The notes beneath the pieces were generated by a model that searched no databases, was not told the origin of the DNA, and was given only the letters and a program-made list of their open reading frames with translations. A program made the position numbers and the translations under genes. Positions 51,589 through 59,853 of a DNA stretch of 64,000 nucleotides are shown piece after piece. This DNA is from Sutcliffiella horikoshii DSM 8719 (lineage in GTDB: Bacteria; Bacillota; Bacilli; Bacillales; Bacillaceae_I), in NCBI GenBank assembly GCA_001648575.1, contig LQXN01000059.1, forward strand, positions 1 through 64,000. The letters run 5' to 3'. Position 1 is the first letter of the stretch. The number at the start of each line of letters is the position of its first letter.

Positions 51589-52827
51589 TCACCTCTTTTC
51601 ACTCTCAAGGAATCTTGTCATCAACCATTGCTCCGCTTCTTCAATGACAGCCTCTTTTTCTCCTTCTTCTAACCGATCCAAATAATGTCTTGCATCTGAA
51701 TGTCTATACAAGGAAGAAATGACCTCATCCAAATCTTCCAACTGACCCAATATGGAATAAAAATCCCGGTAGAAAGTCTTTTCCTGAAGACTCTCCCTTT
51801 CAAAAGCAACCGTGGTCCTGACCTGAATGGAGTATATATACATGAAAGGTTCTTTGTAGTTCTGTCCCTCATTTAAAAGGGCTAGCAGATCTTCCTGCTG
51901 GTGTTCATTTTGAAGGGATTGGTGTAGCTCGCCACTATCTTTAAAGATAAGTCTTATCAGCTTACTTTTTTCTGATTCCTCTCCTGCATTCAAAGTTTCT
52001 CTTGTAAGATCCAACAGTTGATCCAGCGTCTCCACTCCATAGATCGAAACTTCCACTTCGTCCCAGTGGATAGTGGACGTTACAATGTATTCGAGCTTTG
52101 CTTCCTCTCCTTCTGTTAACTCCACGATGTAACAGCCTTTGTCTCCTGTTTCCTTTCTGTTTCTTCCTTGGATATTGCCGGGATAAACAATGGGAGGATG
52201 CTGATGAAGAATTTCCCGTTTATGTATGTGCCCAAGCGCCCAATAATCGAATTCCTTCTCCAATAGTTCCGGGATGGAAAATGGCGCGTAGGGGTCATGA
52301 TCCTCCCTCCCAGAAAGGTTTCCATGAAGCATCCCAATATGAAAAGGAGCAGTTGTGTCAGGTTTTCTATAATGCTTGGTCATATTCTCTGTCATATGCC
52401 TTCTGTTGTAGCTGAAGCCATATATGTTGGCCAGATGTTCCCCATTTTTCATATATTTCTCACATTCAACTTTTTCGTTAAAAACATGAACATTTTCAGG
52501 GTAACGGAAAAAACGATGGCTCTCTGTTATATAATCATGATTTCCATGAATAATGAATACTTGGATCTCCGCTTGTCTCAGTAGCAGGAATTCCTTTCTG
52601 AGAGTTGCTTGGGCAAATAGGCTCCTTTGCTCTAAATCAAATAAATCCCCTGATAATAGAAGAAAATCCACTTGTTTTTTGATTGCCATATCAACAAGGT
52701 TGGTTAATGCACGGAATGTACTGTTTTTTATTTGATGGAAAATCTCTGGTGGGAGATGTGTCAGCCCTTTGAACGGACTATCCAGGTGAAGATCTGCCGC
52801 ATGTAGGAAACGAATTTTTTTCATCAT
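51589..52827 (-). CDS. yhaO: DNA repair exonuclease YhaO (Mre11/SbcD-like)
   Basis: The product is a 412-residue calcineurin-like phosphoesterase. The nuclease motifs FLHAADLHLDSPF near 6-18, LLLSGDLFDL, IIHGNHDY, GMLHGN and WALGHIHKRE are all present, so metal coordination looks intact. It pairs with YhaN like SbcD with SbcC. The last codon overlaps the yhaN start, giving coupling. AGAGGTAA lies 8 bases before ATG 52827. A LexA box about 155 bp upstream fits the SOS control reported for yhaONM. Confidence 0.92.
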   Translation of the reverse strand: MMKKIRFLHAADLHLDSPFKGLTHLPPEIFHQIKNSTFRALTNLVDMAIKKQVDFLLLSGDLFDLEQRSLFAQATLRKEFLLLRQAEIQVFIIHGNHDYITESHRFFRYPENVHVFNEKVECEKYMKNGEHLANIYGFSYNRRHMTENMTKHYRKPDTTAPFHIGMLHGNLSGREDHDPYAPFSIPELLEKEFDYWALGHIHKREILHQHPPIVYPGNIQGRNRKETGDKGCYIVELTEGEEAKLEYIVTSTIHWDEVEVSIYGVETLDQLLDLTRETLNAGEESEKSKLIRLIFKDSGELHQSLQNEHQQEDLLALLNEGQNYKEPFMYIYSIQVRTTVAFERESLQEKTFYRDFYSILGQLEDLDEVISSLYRHSDARHYLDRLEEGEKEAVIEEAEQWLMTRFLESEKR

Positions 52828-52981
52828 TTTATTTTACCTCTTATTATTTTCTTTAGTTTAGAAACTCTTTTCTTTAGGCTCTTTTCTCAAAACTCCTGCT
52901 TTTTATAATAAGATATTCGGTAACAGAGTTTTTTCTCAAAAACTTAAAATAACCTTACTTTATTTTACCACGGACAAAATA

Positions 52982-52995
52982 CGAATGCACGTTCG
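52982..52995. promoter_or_regulatory. LexA box upstream of yhaO
   Basis: CGAATGCACGTTCG is a palindrome matching the CGAAC-N4-GTTCG LexA box with one change (T for C). On the minus strand an extended -10-like TGGTAAAAT (52965-52973) follows 8 bp later, so the box overlaps the -35 region. Confidence 0.7.
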
Positions 52996-53056
52996 GTAGG
53001 TGAATTTTAATTTTAGTAGTTCAATTGCCGACTTTCTACCTGTGTAAAGAAATAAG

Positions 53057-53103
53057 CTAAAAAAGCACATGGATACCGACGGCCGGTTCCATGTGCTTTT
53101 CAT
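53057..53103 (-). terminator. Terminator of yhaQP
   Basis: A 12-bp perfect stem AAAAGCACATGG / CCATGTGCTTTT ends just past the yhaP stop; the minus strand continues with T-rich sequence. Confidence 0.8.
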
Positions 53104-53107
53104 CTTC

Positions 53108-54364
53108 TTATTTATCTTTTGTAAGCTGCAATGCTTTTTTAATGTCTTTTAACGAGGAAGATTTTCCATACATAAGGACTCCCCCACGATACACTTTTGC
53201 TCCAAAGATTGCTAAAAGGACGATGGTAGCCATTAAAAGTCCAATGGATAGACTGATTTCCCATAATGGGACGTTCAACATTCCTACGCGGAGGAACATG
53301 ATCATTGGCGCAAAGAATGGAATGAAGGAAGTAACTTGAATAAAGGAATTGTCTGGATTACCTAAACCAAACATAGATATCATGAAGCCTGCAACGATCA
53401 ATAATGTCATCGGCATGATCATCTGTTGTATTTCTTCAATTCTGCTGACAAGTGAGCCTAGGAAAGCCGCAAATGTAGCATATAGGAAGTAGCCTAACAA
53501 GAAGAAAACGATCGCATAAACAAATGTTGCAATAGGCAAGTCCCCTACTCCCAGGTATTCAAACATGCCACCTGCCCCTGCCATACTGTCAAGGTTCCTG
53601 CTTAGCGAAGTGTATCCAATGATAATCCAAAATGCCAGTTGCGTTAAACTCAGCAAGGCAATTCCTAATATTTTTCCGAACATATGCATGATCGGCGATG
53701 CTGATGAGATAAGTATTTCCATGACTCGTGAGGATTTTTCCACGGCCACTTCTGTCGCAATCATACTAGCGTATAGGATTACTGAAAAGTAAATCACAAA
53801 TAACAGGACATATACCAGTCCACGTGCCTGGTTTAGTTCTTCAGCAGACTTTGCTGATTCCTCCAATGCAACTACATCAAAGGTGATTGGTGTATATAAT
53901 TGTGCAATTTGTTCTTGTGATAATCCAAGTTGGCTGGTTGCCAGCTCGTTTTTAACTTGTTGAAGCATGGTTTCCACTTGCATCATCGTTTGAGAATCGG
54001 TAATCGAAGCAGCTTTATATACCCCCGAAGGCAATCCATCTTGATCGGTGGAAAGGACAAGAAGCCCATCGTAATCACCGTCGGTAACTTTCGTCTCCGC
54101 TTCCTCTTCATTGCTTACCATATCCAATTTCAGGTTGTTGTTTGGAGTCATGGAAACCTGCTGTTCCAATAATGGAGCGATGGTGCCCTCCTCATCATAG
54201 ACAGCTACCGTTTTTTCTTCATCTTTGTCAAAAATATCAATAATAGATTGGATATTCGTAACACCGATAATCAGTACGGTTGTTATCAATGTGGAAATAA
54301 TAAATGATTTAGATTTCAATTTGCTCATGTAGGTGTGCATTAAAATAATCCAAAACTTATTCAT
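53108..54364 (-). CDS. yhaP: ABC-2 type permease YhaP (NatB-like)
   Basis: The product is a roughly 418-residue permease. One TM segment at 19-36 is followed by a large extracellular domain (about 40-170), then five to six TM segments (LVYVLLFVIYFSVILYASM; MFGKILGIALLSLTQLAFWIIIGY in parts; ATFVYAIVFFLLGYFLYATF; MTLLIVAGFMISMFGL; LSIGLLMATIVLLAIFGA). VEKSSRVMEILISSASP is the family signature of Na+/drug exporters. ATG 54364 follows GGTGGGTG and overlaps the yhaQ stop by 8 bp. Confidence 0.9.
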   Translation of the reverse strand: MNKFWIILMHTYMSKLKSKSFIISTLITTVLIIGVTNIQSIIDIFDKDEEKTVAVYDEEGTIAPLLEQQVSMTPNNNLKLDMVSNEEEAETKVTDGDYDGLLVLSTDQDGLPSGVYKAASITDSQTMMQVETMLQQVKNELATSQLGLSQEQIAQLYTPITFDVVALEESAKSAEELNQARGLVYVLLFVIYFSVILYASMIATEVAVEKSSRVMEILISSASPIMHMFGKILGIALLSLTQLAFWIIIGYTSLSRNLDSMAGAGGMFEYLGVGDLPIATFVYAIVFFLLGYFLYATFAAFLGSLVSRIEEIQQMIMPMTLLIVAGFMISMFGLGNPDNSFIQVTSFIPFFAPMIMFLRVGMLNVPLWEISLSIGLLMATIVLLAIFGAKVYRGGVLMYGKSSSLKDIKKALQLTKDK

Positions 54365-55259
54365 GATACGAAGCACCCACCTTTTCTATGAAAATATCAT
54401 TCAAGGAAGGCTCCTCCAAGATGAACTTCCTGATATAGCCTTTACCCGTAATTTGTTGCAGTAAGGTTTGTGAAACATCTTCATCGTCAACTTGAAGGAT
54501 CATCCCTTCTGCAGTTTGTTTTGTTTTCGTCACCCCAGGGACATTTGCCAGGTATCCCAAGTCAAAGTCTGCGTGTATGACGACGTTTTTCTTACCGAAT
54601 GAACGCTTGATGTCCCTCAAGGAACCATGTACAACAGGTTGACCATGATGCATGATACACAAATGCTCGCACAGCTCTTCTACATGTTCCATCCGATGGC
54701 TGGAAAACACGATGGACGTCCCTTGTTTTTTAAGGTCCACTACTGCTTCTTTCAACAATTCTACATTCAATGGATCCAATCCGCTAAAGGGTTCATCCAA
54801 TATCAAAAGCTTTGGATTATGGATTGTAGAAGCTATGAACTGGATTTTTTGCTGATTTCCTTTTGAGAGCTCTTCCACTTTTTTATTCAAATATTCCGGA
54901 ACCTTGAAACGCTCCAACCAGTAATCAAGCTGCTTTAGGATTTCTGTTTTATCCATTCCCCGGAGCCTGCCTAAATAAATCATTTGATCCTTTACGGTTA
55001 ACTTTGGATAAAGCCCTCTTTCTTCTGGCAAATATCCGACCAAATGGCTTTCTCTATATGTAATCGGCTTCCCTGCCCAAGATACTTTCCCATCTGTGGG
55101 CTCCAATAATCCTAAAACCATTCGGAATGTGGTTGTCTTACCGGCACCATTCGCCCCTAGGAAACCAAACATTTCGCTTTCCGGTATTTCCAAGGTCAAA
55201 TTGTTGACGGCCACATGCTTCCCAAATTTCTTGGTTACACCTTCTATCTTTAATGCCAT
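54357..55259 (-). CDS. yhaQ: ABC transporter ATPase YhaQ (NatA-like)
   Basis: The product has 300 residues. Walker A is GANGAGKTTTFRMVLGLL near 36-53, the signature ELSKGNQQKIQFIAS, Walker B LLILDEPFSGLDP and the switch FSSHRMEHVE. The C-terminal extension (about 215-298) is typical of Nat/YhaQ-type ATPases. It is first in the yhaQP operon and coupled to yhaP by overlap. The substrate is unknown; sodium or antibiotics are possible by family. Confidence 0.93.
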   Translation of the reverse strand: MALKIEGVTKKFGKHVAVNNLTLEIPESEMFGFLGANGAGKTTTFRMVLGLLEPTDGKVSWAGKPITYRESHLVGYLPEERGLYPKLTVKDQMIYLGRLRGMDKTEILKQLDYWLERFKVPEYLNKKVEELSKGNQQKIQFIASTIHNPKLLILDEPFSGLDPLNVELLKEAVVDLKKQGTSIVFSSHRMEHVEELCEHLCIMHHGQPVVHGSLRDIKRSFGKKNVVIHADFDLGYLANVPGVTKTKQTAEGMILQVDDEDVSQTLLQQITGKGYIRKFILEEPSLNDIFIEKVGASYHE

Positions 55260-55435
55260 GTCGTAATCCCTCCTATGCTATCTGTTACCTTTACGTATAA
55301 GGTAGGTGAATAGTTTCATTATAGTTGATTCTTTTTTCATTTAAATACATTCTATCACTTTTACAATCTGAGAAACTTCTAGTAGAATATAGATAATGAA
55401 TTGCTATTCAGTCAGAAGACATGGAGGGGACACTG

Positions 55436-55621
55436 ATGGGAAGATATATGTTAACGGCCTTTAGCAAAAGCGGGGAGACACTTCTGGATGAAAGCTTAGA
55501 GGCTGCGACAGAGAAAGAGGCAAAGGAACTAGGGGAAAAGAGATTAGAAGAAATGAATCTATTGGACACTACCCACCGCTGCACAAATGCAAGTGGAAAG
55601 CTGGTTCTTTTTCATAGGTAA
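55436..55621 (+). CDS. yhzD: YhzD-like small protein
   Basis: The product is a 61-residue soluble protein beginning MGRYMLTAFSKSGETLLDES, with the second half KEAKELGEKRLEEMNLLD then THRCTNASGKLVLFHR. This is the YhzD-type small conserved family, with an alpha/beta look. ATG 55436 lies 6 bases after GGAGGGG; an ATG at 55421 overlaps the ribosome site. The function is unknown. Its terminator is duplicated by repeat copy C. Confidence 0.75.
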   Translation: MGRYMLTAFSKSGETLLDESLEAATEKEAKELGEKRLEEMNLLDTTHRCTNASGKLVLFHR

Positions 55622-55637
55622 TGAATATAATATCAAA

Positions 55638-55666
55638 AGCTTGGAGAATCTCTACTTCTCCAAGCT
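55638..55666 (+). terminator. yhzD terminator hairpin, left duplicate (no T-run)
   Basis: An 11-bp stem AGCTTGGAGAA / TTCTCCAAGCT is directly followed by repeat copy C instead of a T-tract. It is identical to 55876-55904 apart from one loop base. Confidence 0.8.
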
Positions 55667-55875
55667 CAGTGTGTAGACAAATCTTAAAATAATGAAATTC
55701 CCTGGTTGATCGGAGTGGAAGGAGCGAAGACTCCCGCGGGAGGAAGGGACATGTAAGACCCCGCAGGCGTAGCTGAGGAGGCTTACGGACCGCCCGCTGG
55801 AAAGCGAAGCTCCTGCAACGGAGATCAACTGTTCCAACCAATAACTTATCTGCTTAAAAGTTTGTCAACAGTCTG
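55667..55875 (-). repeat. Dispersed repeat, copy C (209 bp)
   Basis: It is the inverted orientation of copy B: it runs from CAGTGTGTAGACAAA to TTTGTCAACAGTCTG. It contains GGGAGGAAGGGACATGTAAG, GAGGAGGCTTACGGACCGCC and CTGCAACGGAGATCAACTG. Flanking 29-bp hairpins are direct repeats (28 of 29). It has opposite orientation to B relative to the host gene but the same hairpin-element-hairpin-T-run arrangement. Confidence 0.8.
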
Positions 55876-55910
55876 AGCTTGGAGAATCTTTACTTCTCCA
55901 AGCTTTTTTG
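55876..55910 (+). terminator. yhzD terminator hairpin, right duplicate (with T-run)
   Basis: The same 29-bp hairpin as 55638-55666 is followed by TTTTTG. This is the functional-looking terminator. Confidence 0.8.
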
Positions 55911-55938
55911 TTTATTATGGATCCTAGAAGCATCTAGT

Positions 55939-56709
55939 TCACTTTCCAGAAAATTGAGGCTTTCTTTTTTCCACGAAAGCTCTTATCCCTTCTTTATGGT
56001 CTTGTGATTGCCTCATTCTGCGCTGAGCATTCTTTTCTAAGTCAAGAATTTGCTCTAAGCGCGGCAGGGATAGTTTTGTAAGAATTGCTTTTGTTTCCAG
56101 CATGGCTTGCAACGGTGCCTGGGTAAGTGCAGTAACTCTTTGGGAGATTTCCTCCTCCATTTGGTCAGCTGCCAAGCTGTCCACAAGCCCTAATTGGAGG
56201 GCTTCTTCTGCAGATATTGTTTTTCCTTCCCAAATCATCTGTTTGGCCTTCGCCTCTCCAAGGCGCTTTTCCATGAAGAAGTGGCCGCCCCCATCCGGGA
56301 TCAGTCCAATTTTTATAAAATTCATGGCAAGCTTAGTGGAATTGTGGGCAACAACAAAATCACTTGCAAGCGCAAAGCTCAAACCCAGCCCTGCGGCTGC
56401 ACCATGAAGGGTACTGATAGTGATTTTAGGCATGGTATAAAGCTTGGTGATGATCGAACCGATCGTATCCATCACTTGATCGAAGTCTCCACCTACATTC
56501 TCCTGGAGCATCATTTTGATATCCCCTCCGGCACTGAAGGCATTTCCGCTTCCCTTTACCACCAGAACTTTCGCATCATTGTACGATATCTCTTCCAATA
56601 CATGTTCCAATTCCTCAAGCATCTCGACATTCATCGCATTCAACGACTCCGGCCTATTCAACTCCAAAACCACAACAGGACCTTGATTCAACACATTAAC
56701 CGTACCCAT
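55939..56709 (-). CDS. yhaR: Enoyl-CoA hydratase/isomerase YhaR
   Basis: The product is a 256-residue crotonase-fold protein. GNAFSAGGDIKMMLQ near 56 and LHGAAAGLGLSFALASDFVVAH near 101-122 form the oxyanion hole. FIKIGLIPDGGGHFFMEKRLG shows Asp in place of the second usual acidic residue, as in PaaG-like isomerases. It lies downstream of the MaoC-like gene with a 95-bp gap holding a GC palindrome. FadR-like and cre-like sites precede the pair. It may be an isomerase rather than a hydratase. Confidence 0.9.
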   Translation of the reverse strand: MGTVNVLNQGPVVVLELNRPESLNAMNVEMLEELEHVLEEISYNDAKVLVVKGSGNAFSAGGDIKMMLQENVGGDFDQVMDTIGSIITKLYTMPKITISTLHGAAAGLGLSFALASDFVVAHNSTKLAMNFIKIGLIPDGGGHFFMEKRLGEAKAKQMIWEGKTISAEEALQLGLVDSLAADQMEEEISQRVTALTQAPLQAMLETKAILTKLSLPRLEQILDLEKNAQRRMRQSQDHKEGIRAFVEKRKPQFSGK

Positions 56710-56771
56710 ACAAACACAACCTTTCTTGTTATTGGATTTTAGATTGAATATTCAGAAATATTAAAGTTCTG

Positions 56772-56792
56772 TGCGGGGGTCAGACCCCCGCA
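56772..56792. repeat. Short GC palindrome inside the maoC-yhaR gap
   Basis: TGCGGGGGTC and GACCCCCGCA are perfect arms around a single A. No T-tract follows, so it is not a standard terminator. A degenerate relative (GGGGTCTGTCCCC) is at 37130. Confidence 0.7.
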
Positions 56793-56804
56793 GGAGTTTC
56801 TCTC

Positions 56805-57182
56805 TCAATCTCGAATAATACCTTTACTGTTGCCTAGGAGGACTTGTTTGCCTTTTTGGTTGGTGTAGATGGATGTTACGTTGAGTTGTTTGTAGCCCGC
56901 TTGTTGTTGGACATTGGTGAGGGTGGCTTCACATGTTATGGTGTCGCCTGTAAAGACGGGACGGAGGAATTCCATATTCATTTCTCTTGCGATGTAATTC
57001 AGTTCTCCCCCTATTTTGGTACCGATGCTTGCAGTTAACAGACCATGGACCATTAATCGACCATGTTCATCCTTTTCTACATGATGCCTGCCTTGATCTC
57101 CTGAAACTTCTCCAAATTGAAGTGTTTCCTCCACTGTGAACGTTCTGGAGTAAGTCAGTACTTCCCCTGTTTCAACCTTCAT
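56805..57182 (-). CDS. MaoC-like hotdog dehydratase/thioesterase
   Basis: The product is a 125-residue hotdog-fold protein. FGEVSGDQGRHHVEKDEHGR near 23-42 and LMVHGLLTASIGTKIGGEL align with the MaoC/R-specific enoyl-CoA hydratase pattern (SGDxNPxH ... HG), but NP is replaced by GR, so activity could differ. The C-terminus KQLNVTSIYTNQKGKQVLLGNSKG is typical of hotdog strands. It is upstream of yhaR in an apparent operon with FadR- and cre-like sites. It probably acts on acyl-CoA in fatty-acid breakdown. Confidence 0.8.
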   Translation of the reverse strand: MKVETGEVLTYSRTFTVEETLQFGEVSGDQGRHHVEKDEHGRLMVHGLLTASIGTKIGGELNYIAREMNMEFLRPVFTGDTITCEATLTNVQQQAGYKQLNVTSIYTNQKGKQVLLGNSKGIIRD

Positions 57183-57212
57183 CTCGTTCCCTCCCTCATT
57201 TAATATATTAAT

Positions 57213-57255
57213 AGTATAATATGAAAACGCTTAAAAATGAATGATTATTCACTCA
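57213..57255 (-). promoter_or_regulatory. Promoter with FadR-like and cre-like sites for the maoC-yhaR operon
   Basis: Minus-strand -10 TATACT is at 57213-57218, with a weak -35 TTCATT (57236-57241) 17 bp away. The plus strand 57238-57255 reads TGAATGATTATTCACTCA, 16 of 18 to the Bacillus FadR consensus, covering the -35. TGAAAACGCTTAAA (57222-57235) matches the cre consensus except one base and fills the spacer. Confidence 0.6.
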
Positions 57256-57262
57256 TTATACT

Positions 57263-57293
57263 CAAAAAAATAGGTGGGGACTTGCCCCACCTT
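57263..57293 (-). terminator. Terminator of hemZ
   Basis: The stem AGGTGGGG / CCCCACCT (57272-57279 with 57285-57292) is followed on the minus strand by TATTTTTTT, 15 bp past the hemZ stop. Confidence 0.85.
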
Positions 57294-57306
57294 CACTTTA
57301 CAACAA

Positions 57307-58791
57307 TTATTTAGAAAACAATTCTTCCAACATCCGAATTTTTTCGTCCGTATAGTGTTCAAAGCCATCATTGTATGATTTAGGATCTTTTGGATTGGCA
57401 AAGCGAGTAATCTTTCCTGTTTCAGGGTGAACAAACTTACTCGATGCTCCACACCCTAGTCCAATGATCGTTTGCTTCTCTTCCATGATCATAATGTTAT
57501 AGATGCTATCCTGACCAGGTAGTGCATATCCTACATTCTCCAAATTGCCCAAGATATTTTTCTGGCGATACAAATAATATGGTACATAGTTGTGGGTAGT
57601 GGTCCACTCAGTCGCCATATCCATCATCTTCCCGATTTCATGACGGTCCGCCACCTTATAGCGATTCTTATTTTGGGTCATTTCAGAAGCACGTTTGAAG
57701 GATAATGTATGGACAGTCAATGATTCAGGCATCAATTTTTCCGTCTCTTCCAACGTATGCGCGAACTCCTCTACACCTTCACCAGGCAGGCCGATGATCA
57801 AGTCCATATTGATATTATTCATACCCATTTCCCGTGCAAGGTGGAATTTATCAATGGTTTCCTCCACGGTATGATGGCGCCCGATCGCTTTTAAAGTTTC
57901 TTGTGTATAAGACTGCGGGTTGATGCTGATTCGATCAATGTTCCACTTTTTCAAGACTTCTAACTTCTGGGGCGTAATGGTATCCGGACGTCCTGCTTCC
58001 ACTGTCACTTCACGGACCTTTTCCATGTCTGGGAAAGAAGCATACATTTGCTCATAAAGCATGTCCATTTCTTCTGCTGTGATACTAGTAGGGGTTCCCC
58101 CGCCGTAATATACAGTGGTGATTTTGATGCCTTTTTCCTTTAACCATGCACCGATAGCATCTATCTCATGATGGAGGCCACCAAGGAAGGAATCCACTTT
58201 TCCCTGCTTTCCATTGATTGCATAGGCAGGGAATGTACAATATGCACATTTGGTTGGACAGAATGGTATCCCGATGTAAATACTGACCTCATGTCCTAAA
58301 TCATGCAAATCAGGCACAACATCAAGCTGGCGATCTACAATTTGCTGCATCAGCTCAATTTTTTCATCTGTAATCAAATAGTCTTCCCGCAGCTGGTTGT
58401 GGACCTTTTCTTGTGGCTCCCCCTTCTGAAGCTTAGAATGAAGAAGTTTTGTCGGACGAATTCCTGTTAAGATCCCCCATTTCTGAATGATCCCTGTGTG
58501 TTCTTGTAAGAGCGTCAAATAAACATAGGACACCGCTTGCTTTTTTCGGCGAAAGCTCTCTTTTTCATCTGAACCTCCAAGGTCCTTTTCGTGGGAACAG
58601 GTTAATTCGCCTAATACACCATGCACTCTAAAAATGGAACCTCCGTTATCTTCGACAGTAAAAGAAACTTCCAGCTCGGAGGAGGCACTTTCCCCAAGCA
58701 CCAATTCGGTTTCTTCAAAAAATAAATCCGCAATCAAAGATAACGGACGTTGATATCTATCATCATGTAATCCTTTTATAGCAATCTTCAA
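57307..58791 (-). CDS. hemZ: Oxygen-independent coproporphyrinogen III oxidase-like HemZ
   Basis: The product is a roughly 494-residue radical SAM protein. Cluster motif CPTKCAYCTFPAYAI lies near residue 175, then VYYGGGTPTSI, VTVEAGRPDTI, RISINPQSYTQETLKAIGR and MDLIIGLPGEG. A HemN-like C-terminal domain follows. It resembles B. subtilis HemZ including the opening KIAIKGLHDDRYQRPL. The start is TTG 58791, 6 bases after AAAGGTG; GTG 58800 overlaps it. It lies next to array 2. It is probably used for anaerobic heme synthesis. Confidence 0.92.
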   Translation of the reverse strand: MKIAIKGLHDDRYQRPLSLIADLFFEETELVLGESASSELEVSFTVEDNGGSIFRVHGVLGELTCSHEKDLGGSDEKESFRRKKQAVSYVYLTLLQEHTGIIQKWGILTGIRPTKLLHSKLQKGEPQEKVHNQLREDYLITDEKIELMQQIVDRQLDVVPDLHDLGHEVSIYIGIPFCPTKCAYCTFPAYAINGKQGKVDSFLGGLHHEIDAIGAWLKEKGIKITTVYYGGGTPTSITAEEMDMLYEQMYASFPDMEKVREVTVEAGRPDTITPQKLEVLKKWNIDRISINPQSYTQETLKAIGRHHTVEETIDKFHLAREMGMNNINMDLIIGLPGEGVEEFAHTLEETEKLMPESLTVHTLSFKRASEMTQNKNRYKVADRHEIGKMMDMATEWTTTHNYVPYYLYRQKNILGNLENVGYALPGQDSIYNIMIMEEKQTIIGLGCGASSKFVHPETGKITRFANPKDPKSYNDGFEHYTDEKIRMLEELFSK

Positions 58792-58944
58792 GTTAATCAC
58801 CTTTCACACTTGCATTTTCTTTGCAAGATTTTCACTCTCACTAGTGTAACGGATGTGGTGCACGCATATCAAGATAATACCACTGGAAAAGAAGCAAGTT
58901 TCCTGTTTTCTGTACTGGTATCTGGTAGGGAAGTTCTGAATTGG

Positions 58945-59631
58945 AGTTCCATTCACCTTCTATGACACGCGTTTTTCCTCCCGCTCTCTCATTTCGCGTT
59001 CCATTCAACCTCTTTGACACGCGTTTTTACTCCTGCTCTCTACTTTCGCGTTTCATTCACCTTCTATGACACACGTTTTTACTCCCGCTCTCTACTTTCG
59101 CGTTTCATTCACCTTCTATGACACACGTTTTCCCTTCCGTTCTCTCATTTCGCGTTCCATTCAACCTCTATGACACGCGTTTTTACTCCCGCTTTCTACT
59201 TTCGCGTTCCATTCACCCTCTATGACACGCGTTCTCACTCCCGTTCTCTCATTTCGCGTTCCATTCAACCTCTATGACACGCGTTTTACTCACGCTCTCT
59301 ACTTTCGCGTTCCATTCACCCTCTATGACACGCGTTTTCCCTTCCGCTCTCTACTTTCGCGTTCCATTCACCCTCTATGACACGCGTTCTCACTCCCGCT
59401 CCCTAATTTCGCGTTTCATTCACCTTCTATGACACGCGTTCTCCCTCCCGCTTTCTACTTTCACGTTCCATTCACCTCCTATGACACGCGTTTTTCCTCC
59501 CGCTTTCTACTTTTGCGTTCCATTCACCTTCTATGACACGCGTTTTCCCTCTCGCTTTCTACTTTCGCGTTCCATTCACCTTCTATGACACGCATTCTCA
59601 CTCCCGCTTTCTATTTTCGCGTTCCATTCAT
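58945..59631 (+). repeat. Tandem array 2 of the 52-bp unit (about 13 copies)
   Basis: The same 52-bp period holds: GTTCCAT/GTTTCAT recurs at 58946, 58998, 59050 and onward. The unit is CGCGTTCCATTCACC, TTCTATGACACGCG, then a pyrimidine-rich spacer (for example TTTTTACTCCCGCTCTC). It differs from array 1 in CATTC for CATAC and in the spacer, but keeps the ATGACACGCG / CGCGTTCCAT inverted arms and the strand orientation. It fills the gap between yhaX and hemZ. Confidence 0.95.
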
Positions 59632-59780
59632 CCTTAATGAGGGCTGTTTTAGTAAGCATTGTTGCTTTATCGTATTTATCCACCAACCGAACTATTCCTT
59701 GCTGTCATGCTCTTTTCCAGTTGTATAATATTAGTGCTTTTATAAGCGTAAATAGTCCAATTGCTCACAATTAACTAGCA

Positions 59781-59816
59781 AATAGCAACAATCTTTGAGA
59801 AAAGAGCGCTAAAAAA
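59781..59816 (+). repeat. 36-nt repeated motif, copy 2
   Basis: It agrees with 32120-32155 at 33 of 36 positions, with 22 consecutive identical bases. It lies past the 3' end of yhaX and before array 2. Confidence 0.7.
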
Positions 59817-59853
59817 AAGACAAACCCCATTTCTAGAGTCTGCCTTTATATGT

